Origin: Fusobacterium sp.
Lineage (GTDB): Bacteria > Fusobacteriota > Fusobacteriia > Fusobacteriales > Fusobacteriaceae
Assembly (NCBI GenBank): GCA_019416865.1
Contig: DXWL01000005.1
Coordinates: 14,081-78,080, forward strand
Reading direction: 5' to 3'
Length of the DNA: 64,000 bases
Position 1 is the first letter of the stretch; every line of letters starts with the position of its first letter. This document shows, one piece after another, positions 1 through 8,487 of this stretch. Below the pieces are notes generated by a model, which saw nothing but the letters and a program-made list of their open reading frames with translations, was not told the DNA's origin and did no database searches. The position numbers and the translations under genes are program-made.

Positions 1-915
1 GCTGATTACGAACTGAATGATAAGAATTTTCCTACAATAGACTCTAAAAACCCATTAAAGCTTACAGCTGAAGAGAAAGAGATAATGGATAAGCTTAAAA
101 AAAGTTTTCTTCATAGTGAAAAACTTCAAAGACATACAAAATTTCTTTTTGCTAAAGGAAGTATGTTTTTAAAATATAATTCCAATCTTTTATTTCATGG
201 ATGTATTCCTGTAACAAAAGAGAAAGAGTTTACCAAAGTAAATATTGACGGAAAAATTTTATGGGGAAAAAGTTATTTAGAAGAGGTTGACAGAATATGC
301 AGAAGAGGATATTTCAGCAGAGAGGGATCAGAGGAAAAAATAAAAGCAACTGATTTTATGTGGTATTTATGGTGTGGTGAAAATTCTCCTCTTTTTGGAA
401 AAGATGCAATGAAAACATTTGAAAGATATTTTATAAATGATAAAGCTCTTCATAAAGAAAATAAAAATCCATATTATTCTTTTTATGAGGATATAGATTT
501 TATAAATATGATTTTTAAAGAATTTGAATTAAATCCAGAAACATCTCATATAATCAATGGTCATGTTCCTGTAAAAGAGAAAAAAGGAGAAAATCCTGTA
601 AAAGCTGAAAACAGACTTATTGTTATTGACGGGGGATTTTCAAAAGCTTATCAATCTGAAACAGGACTTGCAGGATACACACTTATTTATAACTCTTATG
701 GTTTAAAACTTGTTTCACATAAACCATTCCAAAATGTGAAAAATGCAATTGAGAACTGTATTGATATTCACTCTTCAACAAGAATAGTAAAAAGAGTTTT
801 ACAGAGAAAAAGAGTTAAGGATACAGATATAGGAATAAAACTTGAAAGCCAGATTGATGATCTTTATGAACTTTTAGAAGCATATAAAAAAGGATTTATC
901 AAAGAGAAACATTAA
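1..915 (+). CDS. fbp: Fructose-1,6-bisphosphatase class III, C-terminal part
   Basis: Gluconeogenic phosphatase that converts fructose 1,6-bisphosphate to fructose 6-phosphate in the cytoplasm. The reading frame is open from base 1, so the gene begins outside the window; 304 codons and the stop are visible, roughly the last half of the Firmicute-type class III enzyme (about 650 residues as I recall). The metallophosphatase-like segment NGHVPVKEKKGENPVKAE and the following VIDGGFSKAYQ are characteristic of this family, as is WYLWCGENSPLFG upstream. An internal ATG at 85 is not the true start. No clear terminator follows; a new promoter lies about 40 bases downstream. The family call is firm; only the missing N-terminus limits it. 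Confidence 0.93.
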   Translation, partial: ADYELNDKNFPTIDSKNPLKLTAEEKEIMDKLKKSFLHSEKLQRHTKFLFAKGSMFLKYNSNLLFHGCIPVTKEKEFTKVNIDGKILWGKSYLEEVDRICRRGYFSREGSEEKIKATDFMWYLWCGENSPLFGKDAMKTFERYFINDKALHKENKNPYYSFYEDIDFINMIFKEFELNPETSHIINGHVPVKEKKGENPVKAENRLIVIDGGFSKAYQSETGLAGYTLIYNSYGLKLVSHKPFQNVKNAIENCIDIHSSTRIVKRVLQRKRVKDTDIGIKLESQIDDLYELLEAYKKGFIKEKH

Positions 916-954
916 AGATAAAAATTTTTAAACAGCAAGGTTTGGGAAGGAAGG

Positions 955-983
955 TAGACGGTAAAAGTTTTTTAGGATATAAT
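955..983 (+). promoter_or_regulatory. Promoter for the OmpR-type two-component operon
   Basis: TAGACG at 955-960 and TATAAT at 978-983 are separated by 17 bases, a good housekeeping-type match. The start codon is at 1015, with AAGGAGG at 1001-1007. This suggests that the regulator/kinase pair is transcribed separately from fbp. Confidence 0.6.
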
Positions 984-1014
984 ATAAGAATGAAGATTTA
1001 AAGGAGGATATTGC

Positions 1015-1668
1015 ATGGTACTGCTTGTAGAAGATACTCTCAATATGAGAAAACTTATCAGCACTATTTTAAAAAGTGAAAATATAGAGGTTGATGAAGC
1101 AGCAGATGGAGAGGAAGCTTTGGAAAAACTTGAAAACGGCAACAAATATTCTCTTCTTTTAGTTGATATTATGATGCCGAATCTTAACGGACTGGAGCTT
1201 ACAAAAGAAATAAGAGAATTTTCTCAAGTGCCGATTATTTTTATTACAGCACTTTCAGATGAGAAAAGTCAAGTTCTTGCTTATGATGCAGGAGCAGATG
1301 GTTATATAACAAAACCATTTCCAAAACAACTTTTAATTTCAATAGTAACTAGATATCTTAAAAAAACTAAGGTAAATAAAAGATATGGAGAACTTGAGAT
1401 AGAAGAAAAGGAAAAGAAAATAATTTTAAAAGGAGATGAGATAGACTTTCCTCCAAAGGAAAGAGAAATTCTTATGTATCTTATCGATAATGAAAATACA
1501 GTTGTTACAAGGGAACAAATTATTACATCTGTATGGGGTTACTCTTTTATAGGAAATGACAGAGTAATAGATAACCACATAAAGAAATTAAGACAAAGGC
1601 TTGGTGAGTACTCAAAATTTATAAAAACAGTGAAGCTTGTAGGTTATAAATTTGAGGTGAACAGCTGA
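1015..1668 (+). CDS. OmpR/PhoB-family response regulator
   Basis: DNA-binding response regulator of 217 residues. The receiver domain (about 1-115) has the acidic pocket E6/D7, phospho-acceptor D51 in LLLVDIMMPN, T78, Y97 and K100. The C-terminal winged helix (about 120-217) contains REQIITSVWGYSF and a recognition region ending KTVKLVGYKFEV, typical of the OmpR/PhoB class. The ATG at 1015 follows AAGGAGG with good spacing. The stop overlaps the kinase start (TGATG), so the pair is translationally coupled. The target genes are unknown, and no operator can be named from sequence. The unexplained 3282-3677 spacer just downstream is a place to look for binding sites. Confidence 0.93.
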   Translation: MVLLVEDTLNMRKLISTILKSENIEVDEAADGEEALEKLENGNKYSLLLVDIMMPNLNGLELTKEIREFSQVPIIFITALSDEKSQVLAYDAGADGYITKPFPKQLLISIVTRYLKKTKVNKRYGELEIEEKEKKIILKGDEIDFPPKEREILMYLIDNENTVVTREQIITSVWGYSFIGNDRVIDNHIKKLRQRLGEYSKFIKTVKLVGYKFEVNS

Positions 1669-3281
1669 TGAAACTGAAGCCAAAGATTCTTATTATTCTG
1701 GCACTTATGTTTTTTTCTATTGTTGCACTTGAATTTTTTTCAGGGGAGTTTTATTTTGAAAAATTCTTTAGAATACAAAAACAAAAACAATTGGAGAAGA
1801 TAGATTTTATAAGTTCAAATGGAGTAGATTTTCAAAAACTTAAAAATTTTCAAAATAATACTTCAAGTGTTGTTCTTATAGTTAAAGATAATGAGATAGT
1901 TAATATAAATAATTTTGATTATTTTACTCTTAACACAGAACAGGGGAATAAAATTATTCTTCTTAATGCTTTTTTGAATAATCTCTATTCAGATGATAGA
2001 TTTTATCTAGTAGATAAAGAGCCAATAAAACTTATAGGTATTGATATTTTAGCAGGAAAGTATTATCTTCCTATTTCAATTCAATGTATCGACAGGGTAT
2101 ATGAGGATTATAAGTATGCAACTTTTAAAAATCAGAGAACTCAATCTTTAAAGGGGATTGTTTCAGCTACATCTGATTCAGATTATTTTTCACCTCAAAT
2201 TATTAATTTTATAGAATCTTTGTCAAAACTTCCTGATGTAAAAAATGAAAAACATATTTTTACAGATAGTAATGGACAGGATGTAGAGATTATAAAGAAA
2301 AATATAAATGACTATGAGGTATATATTTATTATTCTTACCAGAATTTAAGTACAGTATTTCCAACACTAAGAACATATTTTTATTTTAAAGCTGTATTTC
2401 TTTTACTCCTTACTCTTGTAATAGGGAGATTTTTAGATTATTTTTTAGTAAATCCTATTGTTTATCTTTCAAAAGTTACAGAGAGAATATCAAAGCTTAA
2501 TTTCAAAAATGATATTGTCTACCATAAAAATGATGAAATAGGAGAACTTTATTTTAAAGTTGATGAGATGGCAGACAGACTTGAAAATGTAATTAAATTA
2601 TATAGAGATGAAGCTGAAAAAAATATTATTAAAAAAGAAGAGCTGGAAGAAAAGATAATGAGTTTTATGCATGAAATAAAAACTCCATTATCACTTATTA
2701 TGGGATTTGGAGAATTAATACAGGATAAATATAAAGATGATGAAGAGATTGAAATTATTCTTTCTGAAGCAAAAAGACTTTTAAGACTTTCAGAGGAAAC
2801 TCTTCTTATTTCCAGAGATGATAATAATGAAAAAAATAATCTTATAATAGAAAGATTTGATATTATTCCTGTAATAAAATTAGGATTATACATATATCAG
2901 AAAGAGCTTTCAGATAAAAAAATTATTTTTGATGATGAAAGGGAAATTTTTGTAAGAGGGGACAGAGAAAAAATAGAGCAGGTTATTTTCAATCTTATAA
3001 AAAATGGATATAATTATGCTAAAAAAGAGATAAGAATAGATATAGAAGAGATTCCGGCTGGTAGAGTTGCTGTATCTGTTACCAATGATGGAGATCCTAT
3101 TCCTGAAACAGATATAAATAAAATATGGAATAAATTTTATACTACCAGCAACAACTCTCAAAGAGGGCTTGGACTTTATATAGTTTCAAATATTTTAAAA
3201 GCTCATGGAAGTAATTATGGAGTGGTAAATCTTAACAGCAGAGTAAAATTTTATTTTACCTTGATGCTTGATAGAGAGTGA
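1668..3281 (+). CDS. Membrane sensor histidine kinase, partner of the preceding regulator
   Basis: Two-component sensor of 537 residues. It has a first membrane segment (about 6-25), an extracytoplasmic sensor region (about 26-237), a second membrane segment (about 238-258) and a HAMP-like linker. The dimerisation/phospho-acceptor helix carries H335 in FMHEIKTPLSLIMGF. The ATPase domain has an N box (NLIKNGYNYAKKE, about 442-454), a G1-like DGDPIP and a G2 QRGLGLYIVSNIL. The start ATG shares one base with the regulator's stop. The sensor domain matches no input module I recognise, so the signal is unknown. Antisense open frames inside it are shadows. Confidence 0.93.
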   Translation: MKLKPKILIILALMFFSIVALEFFSGEFYFEKFFRIQKQKQLEKIDFISSNGVDFQKLKNFQNNTSSVVLIVKDNEIVNINNFDYFTLNTEQGNKIILLNAFLNNLYSDDRFYLVDKEPIKLIGIDILAGKYYLPISIQCIDRVYEDYKYATFKNQRTQSLKGIVSATSDSDYFSPQIINFIESLSKLPDVKNEKHIFTDSNGQDVEIIKKNINDYEVYIYYSYQNLSTVFPTLRTYFYFKAVFLLLLTLVIGRFLDYFLVNPIVYLSKVTERISKLNFKNDIVYHKNDEIGELYFKVDEMADRLENVIKLYRDEAEKNIIKKEELEEKIMSFMHEIKTPLSLIMGFGELIQDKYKDDEEIEIILSEAKRLLRLSEETLLISRDDNNEKNNLIIERFDIIPVIKLGLYIYQKELSDKKIIFDDEREIFVRGDREKIEQVIFNLIKNGYNYAKKEIRIDIEEIPAGRVAVSVTNDGDPIPETDINKIWNKFYTTSNNSQRGLGLYIVSNILKAHGSNYGVVNLNSRVKFYFTLMLDRE

Positions 3282-3570
3282 TAGAAAATAAAAAATGGAT
3301 ATACAAAAGATACATGATGAATATATAATTAAGCTGTTGATATGAAGATATCAATTTTGCAACTTAAAGTTAGGGATTTTGGAAAAATATATTTATTTGA
3401 CTAAGGTTTCTCACTTTAATTTAAATATATACTGTATATTTATGGAAAGTATCTTGTTTCTATCTCATCTCTCCAATAACCAATTTAGAGGCATGGTATT
3501 TTCCATAAATCAAATAGGTATATAACTAAAAAATGTCCCTAAAATATTAATTTATACTATCAAAAAAATT
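3282..3570. other. Gene-free spacer with a long inverted repeat
   Basis: This is part of a 468-base interval without a convincing gene. It holds a 13-base dyad ATATACTGTATAT at 3427-3439. It also holds a 14-base inverted repeat: ATTTATGGAAAGTA at 3438-3451 pairs with TATTTTCCATAAAT at 3497-3510, with one G-U pair and a 45-base loop containing a smaller CTCT/AGAG stem. The only ATG frame here, about 27 codons starting inside the repeat, lacks a ribosome site. It could be a structured untranslated region of the kinase mRNA or a small RNA ending at the terminator at 3571. No known riboswitch is recognised. Confidence 0.45.
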
Positions 3571-3603
3571 GCTGTGGAGTAAAATCTACAGCAGTTTTTT
3601 TAT
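3571..3603 (+). terminator. Intrinsic terminator
   Basis: GCTGTGGA at 3571-3578 pairs with TCTACAGC around 3585-3592 (8 pairs, one G-U), followed by a run of T at 3595-3601. It lies about 290 bases after the kinase stop. It therefore ends either a long 3' untranslated region or a separate short transcript from the spacer. Confidence 0.75.
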
Positions 3604-3677
3604 ATGTAATATTCATAACAAAAAACTATAAAAAAGTAAAAAATACAACATTTTATCATAAAATAACACAATTTTGT

Positions 3678-3706
3678 TTGAAAAAATATGATGAATATGA
3701 TAATAT
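3678..3706 (+). promoter_or_regulatory. Candidate promoter for the AGCS transporter
   Basis: TTGAAA at 3678-3683 and TAATAT at 3701-3706 are 17 bases apart. The preferred start codon of the transporter is at 3750. The -10 region is ambiguous because GATAAT and TATAAA overlap it. Confidence 0.4.
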
Positions 3707-3749
3707 AAAATATATATTAAAAAGTGAGCTTTGGGAGGAAGATTGTGTT

Positions 3750-5087
3750 ATGGAAAACTTAGAAATTTTATTGGAAAAAATATCAGGCATTATTTGGGGA
3801 AACTATTTAATAGTTATTCTTATGGGAGTGGGAATTTTCTTTACAATAAATACAGGATTTATTCAGATTAAAGGTTTTCCTTTTGCAATGAGAGAGCTTA
3901 TAAAATCAATAAAAGGAAAAAATGAGATAAAGGGAGAGGGAACTCTTTCAGCTTTTCAAGCTCTATGTACAGCTTTGAGCAGTTGTGTTGGAAATGGTAA
4001 TATTGTTGGAGTAGCAACAGCAATAGCAAGTGGAGGACCTGGAGCAGTATTTTGGATGTGGGCTGCAGGAATTTTAGGAATGGCAACAAAGTATGCAGAG
4101 ATTGTTATTGGAATGATTTATAGAGAAAAGGCAGAGGATGGTACATATGTAGGAGGACCTATGTATTATCTTTCTAAAGGGCTTGGATGGAAAAAAATTT
4201 CAGTGATTTTTGCAGCACTTATGTGTCTTCAGATAAGTGGAGGTGCACTTATTCAATCAAATGCTGTGGCTTCTGTAATGAGAGACATTTTTAAAATAAA
4301 GCCTGTTTTTGGAGGAATTATGATGGGTGCAGTAATAGGAGCTGTAGTCATCGGAGGAGTAAGAAGACTGGGAGCAGTAGCTGAAAAAATGATTCCTATT
4401 ATGACTGCTGTGTATTTTTTAGGAGGGATTACTATAATAATTTCTAACATAGAACAAGTTCCTTATGCTATAATAAGTATAATAAAATGTGCTTTTAATA
4501 CCCAGTCAGTTGGAGGGGGTATTATGGGATACACAATAAAAGAGGCACTGAGATTTGGTGTGGCAAGAGGTCTTTATTCAAATGAAGCAGGAGAGGGAAG
4601 TGCTCCAGTTCTTCATTCAGCAGCTATAACAGATTATCCTGCAAGGCAGGGACTTTATGGAATACTTGAAGTTTTTATTGATACAATAGTAATTTGTTCT
4701 CTTACAGCTCTTATAGTTATTACATCAGGGGTTATGGAGATGGATATCTCTCCTGCTGTTTATGTAATTACAGCTTTTGGAACAATTCATAATATGTTTA
4801 AATATGTAATAGGAATAAGTATGATACTATTTGCATTTTCTACAGTTTTATCACAATGGTATTTTGGAAATGTAACTCTTACATATATATTCAATTCAAA
4901 AAAGGCTTCATATTTTAAATATGCTTTTATCTGTTTAGCACTTATAGGTTCAATAAGCAGTTTAAAAGCAGTGTGGTACCTTCAAGATATATTTCTTGGG
5001 TTAATGATACTTCCAAATCTTGTTGGTATTGTTTTACTTAATTCAAAAGTTAAAGAGGCTACAAAGGATTTTTTTGAGAAAAATTAA
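3750..5087 (+). CDS. AGCS-family sodium:alanine/glycine symporter
   Basis: Inner-membrane secondary transporter that imports a small neutral amino acid with sodium. I place the start at the ATG at 3750 (MENLEILLEK, 445 residues), because GGGAGGAA at 3733-3740 is correctly spaced. The longer frame from a TTG at 3678 runs through the probable promoter. About ten hydrophobic segments are visible. Diagnostic AGCS stretches are GGPMYYLSKGLG and GLYSNEAGEGSAPVLHSAA, and SFCVGN-like LSSCVGNGNIVGVATAI lies near the N-terminus. It stands between a terminator and a DeoR gene, 23 bases upstream of the latter. Which amino acid it carries (alanine, glycine or another) cannot be read from sequence. Confidence 0.9.
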   Translation: MENLEILLEKISGIIWGNYLIVILMGVGIFFTINTGFIQIKGFPFAMRELIKSIKGKNEIKGEGTLSAFQALCTALSSCVGNGNIVGVATAIASGGPGAVFWMWAAGILGMATKYAEIVIGMIYREKAEDGTYVGGPMYYLSKGLGWKKISVIFAALMCLQISGGALIQSNAVASVMRDIFKIKPVFGGIMMGAVIGAVVIGGVRRLGAVAEKMIPIMTAVYFLGGITIIISNIEQVPYAIISIIKCAFNTQSVGGGIMGYTIKEALRFGVARGLYSNEAGEGSAPVLHSAAITDYPARQGLYGILEVFIDTIVICSLTALIVITSGVMEMDISPAVYVITAFGTIHNMFKYVIGISMILFAFSTVLSQWYFGNVTLTYIFNSKKASYFKYAFICLALIGSISSLKAVWYLQDIFLGLMILPNLVGIVLLNSKVKEATKDFFEKN

Positions 5088-5110
5088 AAATAGAAGAGAG
5101 GAAATAAGAT

Positions 5111-5881
5111 ATGTTAGCTAATGACAGACATAATAAAATTTTAGAGATGCTTGAAAGAGATGGAAGTGTAAGAAACTCTAAATTAGTAACAATTTTTGAG
5201 GTTTCTTTGGAAACAGTGAGAAGAGATTTAGATTTTCTTGAAAAACAAGGACTTTTACAAAAAGTTCATGGAGGAGCAATTTTAAATTCTAAAAACAGAG
5301 AAAATGTAAACCAAACATATACAATAAGAGAAACTAAAAACATAGAGGAAAAAAGAGAGATAGCGGCACTGGCTCTTAAATTTATAAATGAAGGTGAAAC
5401 AATTGCTTTAAACAGCAGTACAACAAGTATTGAAATAGCAAGACTTATAAAAGACAGATACAGTTCTCTTACAGTTGTTACAAATTCTCTTCGCATTGCA
5501 GAAGAATTGGCAGACAGAAAAGGAATAAATCTTATTTTGGCAGGAGGAATATATAATAAAACTGAGTTTGCGTTTCTTGGAGAGATAACAGAGAGATTTT
5601 TGAGTGAGTTTATTGTGGATAAGGCTTTTGTCAGTGTAGGAGGTATTTCTTTAAAAAGGGGAATAACAGATTTTCTTATAGATGAAGTTATAGTGGAAAG
5701 AAAAATGATAAAAATTGCAGAAGAGGCAATAATTCTTGCAGATTCAAGCAAAATAGGATCAAACTCTCTTATAAAAATATGTGATATGGAAGATATAGAT
5801 TTTATTATTACAGATTCAAAACTTAGAGATGAAGAAAAAAATACATATCTTCAAAATGGAATAAAAATAATAAATCAATAA
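5111..5881 (+). CDS. DeoR-family transcriptional regulator
   Basis: DNA-binding regulator of 256 residues. An N-terminal DeoR helix-turn-helix is visible (LVTIFEVSLETVRRDLDFL, about 25-43), followed by the family hallmark KVHGGAIL. The C-terminal DeoRC sensor domain carries the sugar-phosphate-binding-like loop NSSTTSIEIARLI. Members of this family usually repress a neighbouring sugar or polyol operon until a phosphorylated intermediate accumulates. The transporter/isomerase pair starting at 6115, behind its own promoter, is the obvious candidate target. It sits 23 bases after the AGCS gene and may be co-transcribed with it. A strong terminator follows at 5907. Confidence 0.93.
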   Translation: MLANDRHNKILEMLERDGSVRNSKLVTIFEVSLETVRRDLDFLEKQGLLQKVHGGAILNSKNRENVNQTYTIRETKNIEEKREIAALALKFINEGETIALNSSTTSIEIARLIKDRYSSLTVVTNSLRIAEELADRKGINLILAGGIYNKTEFAFLGEITERFLSEFIVDKAFVSVGGISLKRGITDFLIDEVIVERKMIKIAEEAIILADSSKIGSNSLIKICDMEDIDFIITDSKLRDEEKNTYLQNGIKIINQ

Positions 5882-5906
5882 AAAATGAATATGAAAATAT
5901 AATTTA

Positions 5907-5950
5907 GGGGCTGTTGCAAATTTGTAAAAATGCAGCAGCTTCGTTTTTTA
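5907..5950 (+). terminator. Intrinsic terminator built from a repeat end
   Basis: A long stem: GGGGCTGTTGCA at 5907-5918 pairs with TGCAGCAGCTTC at 5931-5942 with three G-U pairs, followed by TTTTTT at 5944-5949. The first 24 bases (5906-5929) are identical to the reverse complement of 16567-16590, the right end of the palindromic element there. This terminator therefore looks derived from that repeat family. Confidence 0.8.
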
Positions 5951-6035
5951 TTGCCAAAATATCACATAAAAGCAAATAAAAAAATAATAAAAAATATAAA
6001 AAAGCAAAATAAACAACAAAATACCAAAAAATAAC

Positions 6036-6064
6036 TTGAAATTTGATGATTTATGTGGTATATT
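6036..6064 (+). promoter_or_regulatory. Promoter of the MFS/isomerase/YitT operon
   Basis: TTGAAA at 6036-6041 and TATATT at 6059-6064 have an exact 17-base spacer; the start codon is at 6115. An inverted pair ATACCA (6021-6026) and TGGTAT (6056-6061) flanks the -35 and overlaps the -10. This could be a DeoR operator, but the pair is short and unproven. An A-rich tract upstream may act as an UP element. Confidence 0.6.
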
Positions 6065-6114
6065 TACAAATATAAAATATCTAATACAAATATTAAAGTT
6101 TTAAGGAGTGAAGA

Positions 6115-7389
6115 ATGGGAAAAAGTACAAATTTTAAAAAGTGGTTTACTTTTGTGGTTTTAGTTATCAGTGGAGGAACAATTTTTAAATTATCATCATT
6201 AAAAGATGCTTTTTATATTCCTATGCAGGAATTTATGGGATTATCTCATACTCAAATAGGGGCAGCTCTTTCTGTATATGGACTTGTTCAAACAATAGGT
6301 AACTTTGGTTCAATTTATATTTCAGACAGATTTTCAAAAAGAATAATGATTTCTTTTTCATTGGTATGTATAGGACTTGTAGGAATTTATATCTCTACTT
6401 TCCCTGGCTATATGGGAATACTTATTGCATGGGGACTTCTTTCTTTCTTTGGAGAGGTTGTATATTGGCCAGTACTTTTAAAAGCGATAAGACTTCTGGG
6501 TGATGAAACAGAACAAGGAAGACTTTTTGGATTCCTTGAAGCAGGAAGAGGGGTTGTGGATACAATAGTTGCCTTTTCAGCACTTGGAATATTTGCTCTT
6601 TTAGGAAAAGGTTCTGCAGCTCTTAGAGGTTCAATCTTGTTTTTCTCAGGTACTGTAATTTTAGTTGGAGTTATGTGTTATCTTCTTGTTGAAGATGATA
6701 AAGTAGCTGCTGTTGATAAAGATGGAAAAGAGATAAGTAAAAATAAAATGGCAATGGAAGGGGTTATTCAAGCAGTAAAAACTCCTGAAATATGGGTTGT
6801 ATCTCTTACAATAGCATCTATTTATTCTGTATATTGTGGACTTACTTACTTTATTCCTTTCTTAAAAGATATATATGGAATGCCTGTAACTCTTGTTGGA
6901 GCTTATGGTATCATCAATCAATATGGTTTAAAAATGGTTGGAGGACCTGTTGGAGGAATGCTTGTTGATAAGAAATTTAAATCTGCAGCAAAATTTTTAA
7001 GAGTTGCTCTTGTAGTTGCAGCAGCAGCTATGACAGGATTCATATTCCTTCCTCATGAAACAATGAATGTTTATGTTGGAATGGCATGTACTTTAGGATT
7101 TGGAGCAATAATTTTCTGTATGAGAGCAGTATTCTTTGCCCCTGTTGATGAGATAAAAGTTCCAAGACATATAAGTGGTGCAGCAATGTCGATAGCTTGT
7201 ATTTTTGGATATTGTCCTCAAATGTTTGCATTTACTCTTTACGGAAGTATGCTTGACAGACATCCAGGAATGGCAGGATACAGAATGGTATTTTCAACAA
7301 TGGTTGGATTTGCAATACTAGGAATTTTAATAACAACTCTTCTTATAAGTATGATTAAGAAAAAACAAAATGAGCAGATAGCAGAATAA
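6115..7389 (+). CDS. MFS transporter
   Basis: Major facilitator superfamily permease of 424 residues with about twelve hydrophobic segments and a basic loop after the second (SDRFSKRIMIS), the usual MFS loop 2-3 position. AAGGAG lies just before the ATG. It is followed 25 bases later by a TIM-barrel isomerase and lies downstream of a DeoR regulator, so a sugar, sugar acid or polyol substrate is likely. This is inference from context; nothing in the sequence identifies the ligand. Confidence 0.88.
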   Translation: MGKSTNFKKWFTFVVLVISGGTIFKLSSLKDAFYIPMQEFMGLSHTQIGAALSVYGLVQTIGNFGSIYISDRFSKRIMISFSLVCIGLVGIYISTFPGYMGILIAWGLLSFFGEVVYWPVLLKAIRLLGDETEQGRLFGFLEAGRGVVDTIVAFSALGIFALLGKGSAALRGSILFFSGTVILVGVMCYLLVEDDKVAAVDKDGKEISKNKMAMEGVIQAVKTPEIWVVSLTIASIYSVYCGLTYFIPFLKDIYGMPVTLVGAYGIINQYGLKMVGGPVGGMLVDKKFKSAAKFLRVALVVAAAAMTGFIFLPHETMNVYVGMACTLGFGAIIFCMRAVFFAPVDEIKVPRHISGAAMSIACIFGYCPQMFAFTLYGSMLDRHPGMAGYRMVFSTMVGFAILGILITTLLISMIKKKQNEQIAE

Positions 7390-7414
7390 AATCAAATAAT
7401 AGGGAGGAAGTAAA

Positions 7415-8458
7415 ATGTTAAAATTAGGATTGGAAACAGAAAGTCTTCACTTGTTATTTCAACATGGAAGAATGGATATTTTTGGATTTATAGAAACTGC
7501 ACATGAACTTGGACTTGATGGAGTTCAAATAAATGTAATAAAAGATTATAATCTTGATGAAAATTGGGGAGCACTTGGAGGAAATTCAGAAGAACATTTG
7601 AAAAAAGTTAAGGCTCTTACAGATAAATATGGAATGTATATTGAGATAGATATGAGAAATCTTGATTATGAGCGTGTTGAGGAAGTTTTAAAAGTGGCAA
7701 GTAGATTAGGAGCAGAAATTGTAAGATCATATATTCCAATAAAGCCTTTAACAGATAAAGGAGCAACAGTAGGATCAGAAGGAGCTTATGATTTTGCAAA
7801 AATAAGACATGATTTTGATCCAAGTTCATACGATGAAGGAATTGAAAAACTTAACAGAATTATTCCTCTATTAAAAAAATATAGAGTAAAACTTGCTCTT
7901 GAAAATCATGAATATGAAACATCAACAGAGCTTGTAGAGGTTGTAAAAAAAGTAAACTCTCCGTGGGTAGGACTTCATTATGATTTTGGAAATTCAATGA
8001 TGGCATGGGAAGAACCAGTAACAGCAGCAGAAAATATGGCTCCATATACTTTTACAACACATTTTAAAGATCATATAATTGTAGAAGAGCCAAATGATAA
8101 ATATGGCTATGTTGTTTGTGGAGTTCCTGCCGGAGAAGGAAACATTGATTTAGAAAAATGTTTTGAAATTATGATGGAAAAATCAGCTCTTACAAGAATA
8201 AATGTTGAGATGTGTTATCCATATTGTGCTCAATTTAAGAGAACTCCTGGAGCAGGAGGAGTGAAAAAAGTTGGAGAAGGAGCATTTAAGGTAGAAAAAC
8301 ATCCTTATGATTATAATGTTATAAAACCTTTACAATATTACTATCCTCATGAAGTTTCAAATGCTATGCTTGAAATAATGATAAATGATCAAGTGGCAGG
8401 AGTGAAAAAAACAGCAGCTTATTTAAAAAAATTAAGAGATAAATATTATTCAAAATAA
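7415..8458 (+). CDS. Sugar phosphate isomerase/epimerase family protein (TIM barrel)
   Basis: Cytoplasmic enzyme of 347 residues from the xylose-isomerase-like TIM-barrel superfamily. Expected metal/substrate residues occur in order: a Glu in LALENHE, an Asp in HYDFGNSM, a His in TTHFKDH and a Glu in INVEMCYP. AGGGAGGAAG gives a good ribosome site. It is probably co-transcribed with the upstream MFS gene and the downstream YitT gene, implying that it acts on the imported compound. Whether it is an epimerase, isomerase or inosose dehydratase-like lyase cannot be decided from sequence. Confidence 0.85.
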   Translation: MLKLGLETESLHLLFQHGRMDIFGFIETAHELGLDGVQINVIKDYNLDENWGALGGNSEEHLKKVKALTDKYGMYIEIDMRNLDYERVEEVLKVASRLGAEIVRSYIPIKPLTDKGATVGSEGAYDFAKIRHDFDPSSYDEGIEKLNRIIPLLKKYRVKLALENHEYETSTELVEVVKKVNSPWVGLHYDFGNSMMAWEEPVTAAENMAPYTFTTHFKDHIIVEEPNDKYGYVVCGVPAGEGNIDLEKCFEIMMEKSALTRINVEMCYPYCAQFKRTPGAGGVKKVGEGAFKVEKHPYDYNVIKPLQYYYPHEVSNAMLEIMINDQVAGVKKTAAYLKKLRDKYYSK

Positions 8459-8487
8459 AATTTAAAGAAATAGAAAAGAGGGAGTCT

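Noticed and set aside
2549..2893. Minus-strand open frame inside the histidine kinase
   Set aside because: Low-complexity Ser/Ile/Phe-rich translation, no ribosome site, fully antisense to a well-supported gene. The same applies to the other minus-strand frames within smc, addB, pcrA, lpxA, mnmA and others.
3427..3439. LexA-box-like dyad ATATACTGTATAT
   Set aside because: Short A/T-rich palindrome; there is no repair gene directly downstream and no second match in the window to support an SOS operator.
3441..3530. Possible 27-residue peptide in the spacer
   Set aside because: The ATG has no ribosome site, and the frame overlaps a long inverted repeat that explains the sequence better.
3604..3749. 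Glycine riboswitch before the AGCS transporter
   Set aside because: Such switches precede some fusobacterial AGCS genes, but the conserved core motifs are absent and the leader after the promoter is too short.
3678..3749. Upstream TTG start extending the AGCS protein by 24 residues
   Set aside because: The extension is charged, unlike the family, lies over the probable promoter, and the ATG at 3750 has a much better ribosome site.
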